Below are positions 24,216 to 35,024 of a stretch of DNA of 64,000 bases, piece after piece (position 1 is the stretch's first letter; each line of letters starts with the position of its first letter). The notes beneath the pieces are model-generated. The model searched no databases and was not told the origin of the DNA. It saw only the letters and a program-made list of their open reading frames with translations. Made by a program: the position numbers and the translations under genes. Source of the DNA: Drosophila persimilis (lineage: Eukaryota; Arthropoda; Insecta; Diptera; Drosophilidae); NCBI RefSeq assembly GCF_003286085.1, contig NW_020825288.1:5208001-5272000 (forward strand), given 5' to 3'.

Positions 24216-25219
24216 TTTTGCCTAGGCCTCGCTCCTTCTGTTTTGCTTATCCTTTCGCCGTTGGCTTTGATATTGCAGTTCTCTTCCTTTCCTGCCTTTC
24301 CTTTCCACTCGTTTGCTTTCCTTCGTTGCCTGTGTGCTTTGATTGCTCCATGATTGGACACGCACATGGGCCGGGACTGGGGTTTCTCTCTCATTTAGCG
24401 GTGCCTCTGGTCTCAGGTTGCGTAAGAGAACACCTTATGGCCATTGCATGGCCATGCTGGTCTTTGGGTCTTTGGATCCAGGGGAAGCCGCAAGTTAAAC
24501 AACCCGTGTCCATGCCTACAGCCCCTGATCCGGGGCTTTGATGGCCGCCTATTCCATTACGGCTACTGTTCCTAGTGCTCCTCTTTCTGCTGCTGCTCCT
24601 ACTAGAGCACTCCCCACACTGCTACTGCTCTTCCTGCTGCTGCTGCTGCTGCTGCTACTCTTGTTTTGTTTGCCGTCACTCGAGGATGTCTGGCCGGATG
24701 GCAGGCTGATGCTGTTGGCGCTGCTGTTGTAATGGTGCGGCATCAATATCTCATTTGTATAACATATCGCAGTCAATATGAGACACGTGTATAAGTATCT
24801 AGTTTACTTTGGCTGTGTGTGGGCATACGATGGGGTTTCAGATTGGGTTTGGGGGCATGTATCTTGTGTCGTGTATCGGGCCTGGAACGTCGTCGACGTA
24901 GACTGTGTGCGGCCCGTTGCATGTCATTGTAATGGTATCATGCTGTAACAGATTTCTGTTTACCTTGATTTACATATGCATATATGTATGTATGGATATA
25001 TCCATGGATGTGTTTGGAGGGGGCCCACACATAGAAAGAGAGGGGGACAAGCCACAACAGCGCTGCTCACTCCAACGTCGTTGCACGTAAATGGAAAAGA
25101 AAACACTTAAGCATGCACTTAGTCCTTGCGCCTTGCCTCTCACTCCGTGTCGATGGCGATGTCGTTGCATGGGCGTGAATAAGCACATGTGTGTATCTAA
25201 GGGTGTGATTGCGGTCGTA

Positions 25220-25252
25220 TGTGTGTGTGTGTGGGTGTGTGTGTGTGTGTGT
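25220..25252. repeat. (GT)n microsatellite
   Basis: A GT run with one GGG interruption. Confidence 0.9.
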
Positions 25253-26110
25253 TGGGGGTGTATCTATGTATGTGTGCTACCAACTGCGATTTATGCAAAT
25301 TTGTTTGGCTGCTGAGCCAACCCAGGCTGTCGACTTTTTGTTAACAGTTTCTGTTGTTCTTCCCTTTGTGTGTTGCCTCCGCCCCATGCCCCATGCCCTA
25401 TTCCCCATTCCCCATTGCCCATTGCCCATGCTGCTACCACTCCCTGCCATTTGTGCCACCCACTAAGCAAATAAAGTTATTTGCATGCGCAAGTAAATCG
25501 ATTTGTGTATATCAAATTGTGGGGCTTCAAACAGTACAAAAAAAACGCGAAACGAAAAGAAAAGAAAAGAAAAGAGGAGCCCCCGCACACACAAACACAA
25601 AGCTGAAATTCAAACAAAAACATACTCGTAGATTGTGCTGCTTTGCCACAGCTGTGTGTTGCCACAGTGTTGCAACAACAGCAATAGCTTTACACAACAA
25701 CAACAACAAGTAATCTGGCACGGATTTCTATATTGATTGTACGCAATACTCGTACTCTCCCATGAACCAGATCGTAACATATCATTTTATTTGGCAATTT
25801 CATAATTTACCTATAATTCCCGTTTAATATGAGGCACAAAACGCATAATTTTAAATTATATTTGCATGCCCCAAAAATGGGGCAGAAAGGGTGAATTGAA
25901 GTGGTTACTTTCTGATATAAATTGGTAAAATTTGAGTATTTATTGAGGACTCAAACCAATTTATTCAAATGCCACAAAATAGTGTGCACGGGAAGGCTCT
26001 GTAACATTCGGTGGCACAAATGGCGATGGCTAATTACAAATTATTAAAAGCTAGCACCAGAAGTTAAGTTCATGGGGCTCATGGATGCTCCAGCGCCATA
26101 GTACCGGCAT

Positions 26111-26134
26111 TGGCAATGGCAATGGCAATGGCAA
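26111..26134. repeat. (TGGCAA)4 microsatellite
   Basis: Four perfect hexamer units lie downstream of the 26.5-kb gene. Confidence 0.85.
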
Positions 26135-26525
26135 TTGCCATCATGTCAATTTACCAAATTGCGCAAACAAACAGTGTCCACTGGGAGGTGGACACCGCAG
26201 AGTGGTGCTCCTCCACCTCCGGCGTGTGTGCCTCCATCGGTGGCAAAGTCCTCACGCACTCTTCGTAATTGTTGCACGTATGGCCCGGACAAACGCAAAT
26301 CCTTGCCGGCATCAACATGCTGTGCCCTGTCGCCTGTTCACATGCACCATGCCCCATGCCCCATGCTCCATGCTCCATGCTCTACAGGGGCCTTCTGTGG
26401 CACCAAAGCGGCTTATGTCCACCCCCGGCAATCGGCCTGTGCATAAATTAGCCCACACTCCCACGTCGCGGAAAGCGCTTTTTAATTATATTTTCGACAA
26501 TTTGTTTCAATACATGCGCCATGTT

Positions 26526-26768
26526 TTATTTGCGTGCCTTTGTGGGCGGCTCCTGCGGCTCCGTCCACTGCCAATCCTTCCACGACACACACCGTTGCGC
26601 CTTGTCGTAGTACAGCTCATTGGCGGGGCAGCGTTTCAGCTGTGCCGCCTGCTCCGGCTCCTGGCCGCACTGCCAGTAGGCCGTGGGGTCCCAGTAGTGG
26701 CGATAGGACTTCTTCAGCTCCGCCGGGGTGCGACAGCCCGGCTCGCCATTGTAGTCCCGCTCAGACAT
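26526..26768 (-). CDS. Small single-domain chitin-binding-like protein without visible signal peptide
   Basis: The coding exon gives 80 residues with one module: Cys-x21-Cys-x12-Cys-x12-Cys followed by Val-Ser-Trp-Lys-Asp-Trp-Gln-Trp. An aromatic Tyr-Trp precedes the second Cys. The same layout recurs in the genes at 27.2 and 30.2 kb, so this is a local family. A pyrimidine-rich intron ends TTTCCAG two bases before the ATG, and a donor (AAA|GTGAGA) lies about 100 bp upstream. The first exon, starting near an Inr TCAGTT at 26898-26903, thus appears to be untranslated and contains no ATG. The predicted protein begins Met-Ser-Glu-Arg-Asp with no hydrophobic leader, odd for a chitin-binding protein. 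Either an alternative upstream exon supplies a signal peptide, or the protein has lost secretion. Retaining the intron would put a hydrophobic stretch before Met, but no good start was seen. Confidence 0.65.
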   Translation of the reverse strand: MSERDYNGEPGCRTPAELKKSYRHYWDPTAYWQCGQEPEQAAQLKRCPANELYYDKAQRCVSWKDWQWTEPQEPPTKARK

Positions 26769-26996
26769 GGCTGGAAAGAGGAGAAGCGAGATGCTAAAGA
26801 CTCGGGAAATTGGTAAAGAAAAGTGAGATGTTGAAGCAAGGAATGGGTAACCGTAAAGGTTCTTCTCACTTTGAATGTTCTTGCTATTGATGCTTCCAAC
26901 TGATCCTATCCAGATTCCTCTGATGTAAAGACTGACTGTATGGCAACAAGGTGTCATTACAACTAAGCGGCTAATGCCCAGAGATACAGATCTACA

Positions 26997-27051
26997 GATA
27001 AGCAAATCGCCTCAGCTGTTATTACTTATCAAGAACACGGACTACGATAAG
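26997..27051. promoter_or_regulatory. Three clustered GATA sites upstream of the 26.5-kb gene
   Basis: GATAAG at 26997-27002, CTTATC at 27025-27030 and GATAAG at 27046-27051 occur within 55 bp, about 100-150 bp upstream of the inferred start site. This is the densest GATA cluster in the window. Confidence 0.6.
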
Positions 27052-27184
27052 AAGTTATTGCAACCCTATGAGGCATGTACCCGTACTTTCTGCAAAGATT
27101 ACTATAATACCTTGTTTGCTTTTTGCAATATCATTTTATTCATTTCAGATTCATTATCATATTGTTTTCTGGATCTGTGCAGTC

Positions 27185-27499
27185 CTAGGCCGTGGCTAGG
27201 GGCTCGCTGGGAGGCAGGGCTGTGGGCGACCAGTACCACTCGGACCAGGGAACGCAGGCCTTGACCGCATCCAGCCAGGCAGAGGGTTTGGGGCAAGCGG
27301 CCAGTGTGGCGGGAACATCCTTAGTGGTGCAGATCCAGTAGGCGTTCTTCAGATAGAAATGGGGATAGGTGGCCACCGTGATTTCCTGATCGGTCTGGCA
27401 GCCTGGCTGTCCCGTGGGCTTCTGGCCCACAGAAGCGCCACTGCTGAGGCTGCCCAGGCAAAGGACGAAGAAGAGGGTGAATAAATGCAGGAAGTTCAT
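27185..27499 (-). CDS. Small secreted single-domain chitin-binding-like protein
   Basis: A single exon encodes 104 residues. A clear signal peptide comes first: Met-Asn-Phe, then a Leu/Phe/Val core ending near Ser-Ser-Gly-Ala. One module follows, Cys-x22-Cys-x11-Cys-x12-Cys, then Val-Pro-Trp-Ser-Glu-Trp-Tyr-Trp, with Tyr-Trp-Ile before the second Cys. This matches the neighbours at 26.5 and 30.2 kb. The tail is Pro/Ser/Ala-rich. A secreted chitin-associated role is likely from the motif but not proven, because the canonical six-cysteine set is incomplete. The gene has a strong TATA/Inr promoter 40 bp upstream and two GATA sites. Confidence 0.8.
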   Translation of the reverse strand: MNFLHLFTLFFVLCLGSLSSGASVGQKPTGQPGCQTDQEITVATYPHFYLKNAYWICTTKDVPATLAACPKPSAWLDAVKACVPWSEWYWSPTALPPSEPLATA

Positions 27500-27535
27500 C
27501 TTGGCTTTCGAGTTCGGGTTGGAGGTTTTCCTTGG

Positions 27536-27635
27536 ACTGACCTATGCTAATCACTGGCCCCCTCTTTTATACGCTCTTAGGCCGAGTGTTATCTTATCGA
27601 GCGGAACTGAGGTGCGATGCTGTGGCGGCGATAAG
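27536..27635 (-). promoter_or_regulatory. Inr, TATA box and two GATA sites of the 27.2-kb gene
   Basis: On the minus strand TATAAAA starts at 27571 and Inr TCAGTC has its A at 27538, a near-ideal spacing of 33 bp. CTTATC (27593-27598) and GATAAG (27630-27635) lie just upstream. The start codon is about 40 bp downstream of the Inr. Confidence 0.8.
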
Positions 27636-27639
27636 ACCG

Positions 27640-30237
27640 CCCAGAATCGGGTTTTACAGGCCAGGCCCGCTTTCTGCTTGCAATTTGGCAGGCAGTTTAT
27701 GGCGCTGTTTGTTTGCCCACCGCTCAACCGATTGTTGTTTCTTCCGGCCAAGTGCGGTCCAGGCCGAGATCCAGGTGAGGAGCTCCTTTGCCCACTAATT
27801 CCACCCTCTTTGGGTTCCCGCTTGCCTGCTTGCATATTCATGACATCAACGGCAGCTGTAAATTATTTTCCGAGAGATAGCCAGACATGGGCATGGGCAG
27901 GCCGCAAACAGCGTTCCACAGCCGCTGTCCATGGCACTGCCTCTGCTAATTAATTCAAAACATTGCCTCAAAGGCATTTTTGGGGCTGGGCCAACAAATT
28001 TCACCTGACTCAACGGCCGCGGCGGCTGGCTTTGGTAGCGCCTTAAGGCATATTAGGGCCTCTTGTGCCCCTTGAGTAATTGCCGCTGCACTGCACTATG
28101 TTGCGGCTGCAGTCGCACTGGCAGTGGACGTCGCAGTCGCAGTCGCAGTCGAGCCTTGTTCCGGCTCTTCCTGGTTGGGGCATGGGTATGGCATCCCTTT
28201 TGCCTTTGTTGCTCATTTTGTGCTCATTCGGCTTTTGTTAGTTTTGGGCCATAAATTAAATCGGGTTATTAATGTCTGCCATTAAATGAAGCTACGTAGC
28301 GGACTGGCTGGATGGCTTCCTCGCTGGCTGGCTGGCTGCTTGGCTGTAAAATCCTTGTCCTTGTCTCTGGCCCTGTCCCTGTCCTTGTCGTAAAACTGGT
28401 ACTGCCTCTTTCTCACACTCTCCATCCAACTCTCTCTAAAGTGATTTATGGGAATTCGTGCGGCATTTGTAAGTATTTTGTAAGTATTTTGAGATTGCCA
28501 GAAACTTTACTCAGGTTGAGATTTCTGCCACTCCTCTTCAAACTCCTTCTTCTTCCATTTTAAAGCTGAACTCCTGCCACGCTACCATCAGATCCCTTTA
28601 GATCCCATTATAACCATTTATATATATCAATCTCCTACACTGCCGCTTCCATTCGCTACTATATACATTGTTTCCCGAGAGAAGCGACAAAAAAGAGCAG
28701 CCTTCCTTCCAATGCAATTAAATATATTGCGTATACGTCACGTATGCTAAAATTTCATTTCACAATTTTTACCAGCGGTCTCTTGTCAGAGTATTTCCTC
28801 CTCGCCTCGCCTCTCTTCTCTTCTCCTCTACAGCTGGGGTGGAAAATTCTTTTACATGCAAATATTTTGTTGGATCCGCACGCACCGAGGGTTTGGGGGG
28901 GGCGGGAAAATCGAGAAATAAAATTGCGATTGAAACGTATTTTTTGCCGCTTATTGATGTGCTCGCCGGCCTGACAAAGCGTTTTGACTGACAACTGCGA
29001 AACGAAATAAAATGCTGCCATTCTCACAAAGTGTGTACGTACTACGTATGTACTGCCGGACGGATCCGGGCGAATCAAAAATAGTGCAACTTATTGCGGC
29101 AGAGCGAGAGTCTGCCAACTGTTGACTGGGCCATGCGGGTGGGGGCCACGGATGGGGCTTGTGTCTGTCTCTGTGTCTGTGGCTGACAAGCGCGGCATAT
29201 TGATTTATGACAAATGCTTTGGCGTCAACCGAAAACAGTTTTCCAGCTCCCGCCCCCCCCAGACAGGTTGAGGGGCGTGACCTTAACTGCTGTCAGATGA
29301 AACACGTTAACAATTGGAATTGTAATTGCATCTGGCCCATCATCAGATCGTATAAATATTATTTTTGGTTACTGCTGGAAAACCGCTGAGAGAAAATGGT
29401 GGGGAGATCATACATAAATGGAACTTTGAGCGAAAAAACGCACTGGGAGAAAAAGGAAGGGTAAAACACTGAGAGAAAAGAAAAGAGCCAAGCGGATGAT
29501 TAAAGTGGATCCACAATACTAGGGGAACTGGTATAAAGGGTAGGTAGGCGTTCCCTAACATTCCCACGAAGAGCAATGAGAAAAATGGTTTAATCAAATC
29601 ACAAAAATGATTCACAGCCGGAGGTCACTCATAAAGGAGAGATGAATAAGATTCACATAAACTAACTAAAATAAAAATAAAATTAGTGCATAAAAATGAT
29701 TCACAGAAGCAGATCAAAAGATATCTCTATCATACTTAAGTAGGGTATAAGATAAGTCCCATTGAGCCCAGAGATATGTATATCCACTTATCGTTTTCTC
29801 GAATCTTGCGCTTGACATTGCGAATGATAAGGGGATGGGAAGGGGAATGTAGGGGGCCTGTAGAATATTCCGACACTTGAGCATGAGGTGCGAACCTAAT
29901 TATGAGCAGTGCACAGAGCATCGCTGTGCCAAAGTAAACAGATTAATTTGCACATTTCTCAAACAGTGCAGACGCGACAGAGAGTACGATAAAATATATA
30001 TCGTAGTGTATTTCGCCACAAACTGTCTGTCTTCTTCTGAAGACATAAAAATATATTTTTAAACGCCCTGTAGTTGATATTTCTTTCAACGTTTTTTCCG
30101 TTCGTCTCCATAAAACTGCGGTATAGGTTTCATGCACATTTAATTAATTTAAGGAGATGCAAAAATACACAACAAATCTTAAGAATGATATTCATTTGGT
30201 CCAGCATGCACAGATTATTCGTTTAGTGTATCATTTC
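27640..30237. other. Intergenic DNA with recurring short motifs, no gene recognised
   Basis: No coding exon was recognised. At 29.38-29.71 kb short words recur (CTGAGAGAAAA near 29386 and 29468, CTGGGAGAAAA near 29443, AAAATGATTCACAG near 29604 and 29694). This suggests a decayed repeat. Several GATAAG/CTTATC words also occur between 29.75 and 29.83 kb. Confidence 0.5.
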
Positions 30238-30656
30238 TTATTTTGTCCATTGGCATACTTCCCATCCGGGCGGACGACTGACAGGCTCCAAGCAGGGCTG
30301 CCACACCCACGCGATCCAGGGGACACAGGCGTTGCGATCCTGATCGAAGGCCATGTTGGGGCGGCAATATTTGAGCTTCGCCGGGTTGCCCAGGGCGTAG
30401 CATTGCCAGAACTTGGTGGGATCGATGCAGTGCCGCTGTGCCATTCCAATCTCTGCCGGGTGTTGGCATCCCGGCTCGTGGTTGTCGATGCACTGTGCAG
30501 GCGTCTGGTGGGGAAGCTGCAGGAGCAACAGGAGCCCCAGGAAGGAGGCGAGCAGCCAGAAGGGAGCTAATCAAAAGGGAAAAGTCTTAAGATTTGAGGA
30601 TGGCGGCTCATTGGGATGGACGTCCACTTACTCGTACTCGTGCCTTGCGGTGGCAT
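30238..30656 (-). CDS. Small secreted single-domain chitin-binding-like protein
   Basis: Two exons, 30656-30632 (eight codons plus one base) and 30566-30238, join in phase 1 (GTAAGT donor, GATTAG acceptor) to give 117 residues. The joined N-terminus has a short polar n-region and a strong Leu-rich core, a good signal peptide completed only by splicing. The module is Cys-x21-Cys-x11-Cys-x12-Cys, then Val-Pro-Trp-x-x-Trp-x-Trp, with Phe-Trp-Gln before the second Cys. Extra cysteines precede and follow it (eight in all). It is the third member of the local single-domain family, with 26.5 and 27.2 kb. Chitin binding is inferred from the motif. Confidence 0.8.
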
Positions 30657-30677
30657 TGTGGCGGTGGCGGTGGCAAT

Positions 30678-30760
30678 GATGCGGCTGCAGCGTCTGACGG
30701 AGGCATTTATAGGCCCACCTCGCCATCGTTCTGGCTCAAGTGGAAGTGGTTATCCTTATC
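30678..30760 (-). promoter_or_regulatory. TATA box and GATA site of the 30.2-kb gene
   Basis: On the minus strand TATAAAT starts at 30711. A TCATTG initiator-like sequence has its A at about 30678, 33 bp downstream, leaving a leader of only about 22 bases. CTTATC lies at 30755-30760. A TCAGAC at 30697-30692 is too close to the TATA box to be the start. Confidence 0.6.
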
Positions 30761-31249
30761 GCGATTGATTCGGGTTCGATGTGCCGCCCGAGGTCGCGGC
30801 TTGTGTGATTGCCACTCGGAAATGTTTGCCCCCGCACTTGAGGGGCATTCGCAGTCAGGGACTGAGCTGCCAGAGAAATGGCAGACAGAAGATGTCCGAC
30901 AAAAGGGGGTTTAAGCCCGCGTCAACCCCCACCCATATCAGGAAAACAGAACAAAGCAGCTTCCTCTTTCGTTGGCTCTCTTTCTACTTCGTTGGCCGAT
31001 TTCGCTGGACATACCAAATGCATTTCCGACCGGACCGACACAATCGCACAATCCGAGAGAGGGCCAAGAAATACTAAAAGTCATGGCTTGTTTGCGTTGG
31101 CATTGGCATTGACAGGGCCAACAAATAAATAAAATAATCAGACCCTTGCTAAGGTTTGTTGCCATGGGTAATGGGTGCTACAGTTGGTGGGTATTTATTT
31201 TTTTAATATACCTATAAGAGTAAATCATTTTTGATAGAATTACATTTAT

Positions 31250-34200
31250 TTCATATTTCTTTAATTTAGAATTTCAAATTCAAATACACAACAGTGATAC
31301 CCATCATTCCTTAACTGACAGCCACTTCTATTAACAGACCACCCACTGTTAACACGTAACGTGCTGTTTGGCGCAGCAGCTGTTTGCACAGAACTAGTTC
31401 GATAATAGCCTTTCAGCAATTTTGATCCTCTAAAACCCTTTTTTATGCAAAATCCAATAAAAGCAAGTATTTCGAATAGGCCAATCATGTATAGAATTGA
31501 TTCATCAATCGTATAAAATCGAGTGGGCATGGCTAAATGTTCCATATAGATAACATTATTCAACGGAACAAAGAATTGGTCGTTTTTTGAATCGAATTTG
31601 AATTCGCCGCAGTTCGCCGCAGTTCGCTTTAGCAACAATGAGTCCCATTCCATACACAAACATGTTGCTAACATACCCTGGGGGAAATGGATGTTATAGA
31701 ATTGAGGAAAAAGGGTGTACAAAGGCCTATACAAGCGTTATGTCTTCAAATTCCAGCGACATTGCAACTGTTTTTTTGTTTAACTATTTTGCTTAAACCT
31801 TGTTTAGTCAAAAAACAATAGAAGCATGGACTAAAAAAAAATGGCCAGTTAAGTAGAAAATTGATTCATTAATCGTATATATGGGCATAGATAAAGGCCC
31901 GGTTGACAACATTTAAATCCTTGTCGCTCACATTCAAAAAGTTCGATTTGGCGCGCACCACTCGGTATATTTTTCAAATGAGACCGTATATTTCGGTGCT
32001 GTTCTGAGGGTCATACTTCAGAAATACTGGTTTTCGCCGCGCTCCCATGGTATTTTTGTCCATTTTCTTCAATCTATTAATCTAATTTTCCATTTTATAT
32101 AGAAATCCAATAAATGCAAATATTTGGAATAGGCCAATCATGTATAGAATTGATTCATCAATCGTACAAAATTGAGTGGGCATGGCTAAATGTTCCATAT
32201 AGATAGTAATATTCAACGGAACAAAGAATTGGTTGTTTTTTGAATCGAATTTGAATTCGCCAAAGTTCGCCGCAGTTCGCCGCAGTTTCGCTTTAGCAAC
32301 AATGAGTCTCGTTCCATACACAATGTTGCACATTCCATACACACTGTTGCAGCAACATTTTCTTGACAACCGTTTTTTGGTCAAAATAAAATACATTAAG
32401 GTAATTAAAAGAAGCAATCTTGTAGAAAATGCATTTATCTATGGGATAAAGCTAAGTGGGCATCTATAGCTTGAAATATAGGCAATACCCGATTCGCCGC
32501 AGTTTCGCTATTGCAACAATGAGTCTCATTCCATACACAAACATGTTGCTAATTCCATGCACACATACCCTGGGGGAAATGAATGTTATAGAATTGTGAA
32601 TACGTTTGTCTTCCCAGGCTCAGTAGGTATCAGGATCGACATTAATATATACAAGATACTAATAAGTGTCTAAAGAATATCAATTTGAAAAAAGGTCTAA
32701 ATAAATTACGTTTGATCTTTATATAAAATTAACGAAATAGGGTATACAAAGGTCTATACACGCATCACGTCTTTAAATACCAGCAACATTGCGACTGTTT
32801 TTTGTGTTGAACTATTTTGCTTAAACCTTGTTTTAGTCAAAATACAATAAAAGCAAGGAATAAAAACTAACCAATTGTGTAGAAAATTGATTTATTAATC
32901 GTATAAAACTATGTGGGCATAGATAAAGGCCCGGTTGACAACATTTAAATCCTTGTCGCTCACATTCAAAAAGTTCGATTTGGCGCGCAAAACTCGGTAT
33001 ATTTTTCAAATGAGACCGTATATTTCGGTGCTGTTCTGATGGTCATACTGTAGAAACTGGTTTTCGCCGCCCTCCCATGTGGTGTTTTTTAGTGCTAAAT
33101 TGTATTTTTGTCATTTAATAATTTAATTTTCAATGTTATATAGAAATCGAATAAATGCAAGTATTTCGAATAGACCAATCATGTAAAGAATTGGTTCACC
33201 AATCGTACAAAATTGAGTGGGCATGGCTAAATGTTCCATATAGATAGTATTATTCAACGAAACAAAGAATATGAGGAATTGGTCGTTTTTTTGAATAGAA
33301 TTTGAATTCGCCGCAGTTCGATTTAGCAACAATGAGTCCCTTTCCATACACAATGTTGCGGCAACATTTACTTGAAAACCGTATTTTAGTCAAAATAAAA
33401 TACATTAAGGTAATTAAAAGAAGCAATTTTGTAGAAAATGCATTTATCTATGGGATAAAGCTAAGTGGGCATCTATAGCTTGAAATATAGGCAATATCCG
33501 ATTCGCCGCAGTTTCGCTATTGCAACAATGAGTCTCATTCCATACACAAACATGTTGCTAATTCCATGCACACATACCCTGGGGAAATGGATGATATAGA
33601 ATTGCGGAAATGTGTTTCATCCCATGCTCTAATTAATGCAGAAACTAATCAGTATCTATTTTAAATAATATTTTGCAATTAGTGGTCCTCTTACAGAGAC
33701 AAAGAATCGCTACAGGGATCAGGTTTTATTTACAAATAACTAATCAAATGCATGAATAGACCAAAAAAATGCAATCTACAACAAGGCCTTTATTAATTAC
33801 ACTTGAAAGCAGCTTGGAAAACGGTATCTTTATATAATATTCACGAAATAGGGTATACAAACGCTCATACCCTGGTTGACAACAAATGAGTCTGCATATA
33901 CCAGCAACATTGACGTCACAACCTGCGACTATTGAACATTTTTGTTGAAATCGTGTTTTTGTCAAAACAAAAAACATGCAAGTACTTAAAAATAGTTAAT
34001 GTTGATCAAAATTGATTCAGCTATCATATAAAATTGTCTGGGCAAAACTGAGAGATCTATATAGCTGGGAATATTCGACGGAAGAAAGATTAACCAAGAA
34101 TTAGTCGTCATAACCGGTTCACAACAATGAGTCCCATTCCACGCACACATACCCTGGGGGAATGGATGTTATAGAATTAAGAATATGTTTGTCATCGAAG

Positions 34201-34790
34201 ACTCCGTAGGTATCAGGATCGAGATATATTTACACAAGATACTAATAAGGTACTTGAATATGTCTAAAGAATATCAATTTGAGAAAAGGTCTTTAAAAAT
34301 CACGTTCCATCTTCATATAAAATTAACAAAATAGGGTATACAAAGGTCTACACGCAACATAGTGCCAGTTTTTTTTGGTGAACTTTTTCTGTTAAACCTT
34401 TTTTTACAATAAATACAATAAAAGCAAGGATTAAAAACTATCCAGCCTTGTAGAAAATTTATTCATCAATGGGATAAAATTATGTGGGCATTGCTGAGAG
34501 ATTTAATTTGTCAGCATTATTCAATGGAATATTAAAATTGAGCAATATGAACGAATTTCCCTTTTCGTTTGTTTTGATTGACCTATTTCGCTACTTGTTT
34601 TTCGTTTGACTTATTTCGATAAAACCTATTTTTTCGCAAAATGCAATAAAAGCAAGTACTAAGAATATACCAGTTAAATAGAAAATTGATTCATCAATCG
34701 TATAAAGTTAGGTAGGCATGGCTAAATGTTCTATATAGCTAGTAATATTCGAAGGAATATCAAAATTGAGGAATACGTATAGTAGAACTT
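31250..34790. repeat. Array of about ten degenerate repeat units with a ~1.04-kb higher-order duplication
   Basis: A module around the word ATTGATTCATCAATCGTATAAA and a following GTGGGCAT recurs near 31496, 31860, 32148, 32427, 32888, 33190, 33434, 34008, 34459 and 34686, with varying divergence. Other words recur in order: ACAATGAGTC (7 times), TACCCTGGGG (4 times), AGGGTATACAAAGG-like (4 times) and TTCGCCGCAG. The block 31883-32500 reappears at about 32915-33540 (offset ~1.03-1.04 kb) with high identity, so that step is recent. The three best-preserved copies keep an overlapping minus-strand open frame (31261-31734, 32082-32417, 33123-33353) with a shared hydrophobic segment. No transposase or reverse transcriptase was recognised. 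It may be a satellite-like array, a fossil of a repeated mobile element, or an expanded gene family in decay. Confidence 0.8.
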
Positions 34791-34796
34791 GAGTAT

Positions 34797-34885
34797 ATTT
34801 GAAGTATATTTTGTAAACCAGACGGTATATTTTGGTATATTCCTGAGGGTCGAAATCGATATCACTGTCACTGTCATCTTATCAC
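34797..34885. promoter_or_regulatory. Promoter region of GckIII with GGTATATTT motifs and a DRE-like site
   Basis: Repeated GTATATTT words, including ACGGTATATTTTGGTATATT, end in a CTGAGGGTC word. Then comes AATCGATATC, one base off the DRE TATCGATA. The GckIII start codon follows 140-170 bp later. The same CGGTATATTT arrangement is seen upstream of cal1 and twice in the repeat array. Confidence 0.5.
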
Positions 34886-35024
34886 TGTTTGCTCACCACT
34901 AAGTAGAAAATCTTGGATTAAAACGAAAAAAATTATTTGTCAGCCCCAAAAGCAACGCCAGTATAAAATCGCCGTCAGCCCCAGCCCCCAAGGTCCACGA
35001 AAGGCGACCCAAGCAAGCGTAACC

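Larger units (their letters stand above)
20092..26525. other. Intergenic DNA, no gene recognised
   Basis: No convincing coding region is seen. Open frames near 20.3-20.8, 22.9-23.4, 24.2-24.7 and 25.2-25.7 kb are simple-repeat driven. One notable block is an AT-rich stretch at 23.87-24.22 kb. Decamer-like CCCCATGCCC/CCCCATT repeats lie at 25.38-25.43 kb, and a GT run at 25.22-25.25 kb. Confidence 0.55.

Noticed and set aside
26085..26816. 243-codon + strand frame over the 26.5-kb gene
   Set aside because: It begins in a TGGCAA microsatellite and CCATGCCCC repeats, then runs antisense through the chitin-binding exon; composition is low-complexity.
31250..34790. Repeat array considered as a CRISPR array
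   Set aside because: Eukaryotic nuclear DNA, irregular unit spacing and diverged repeats without uniform spacers.
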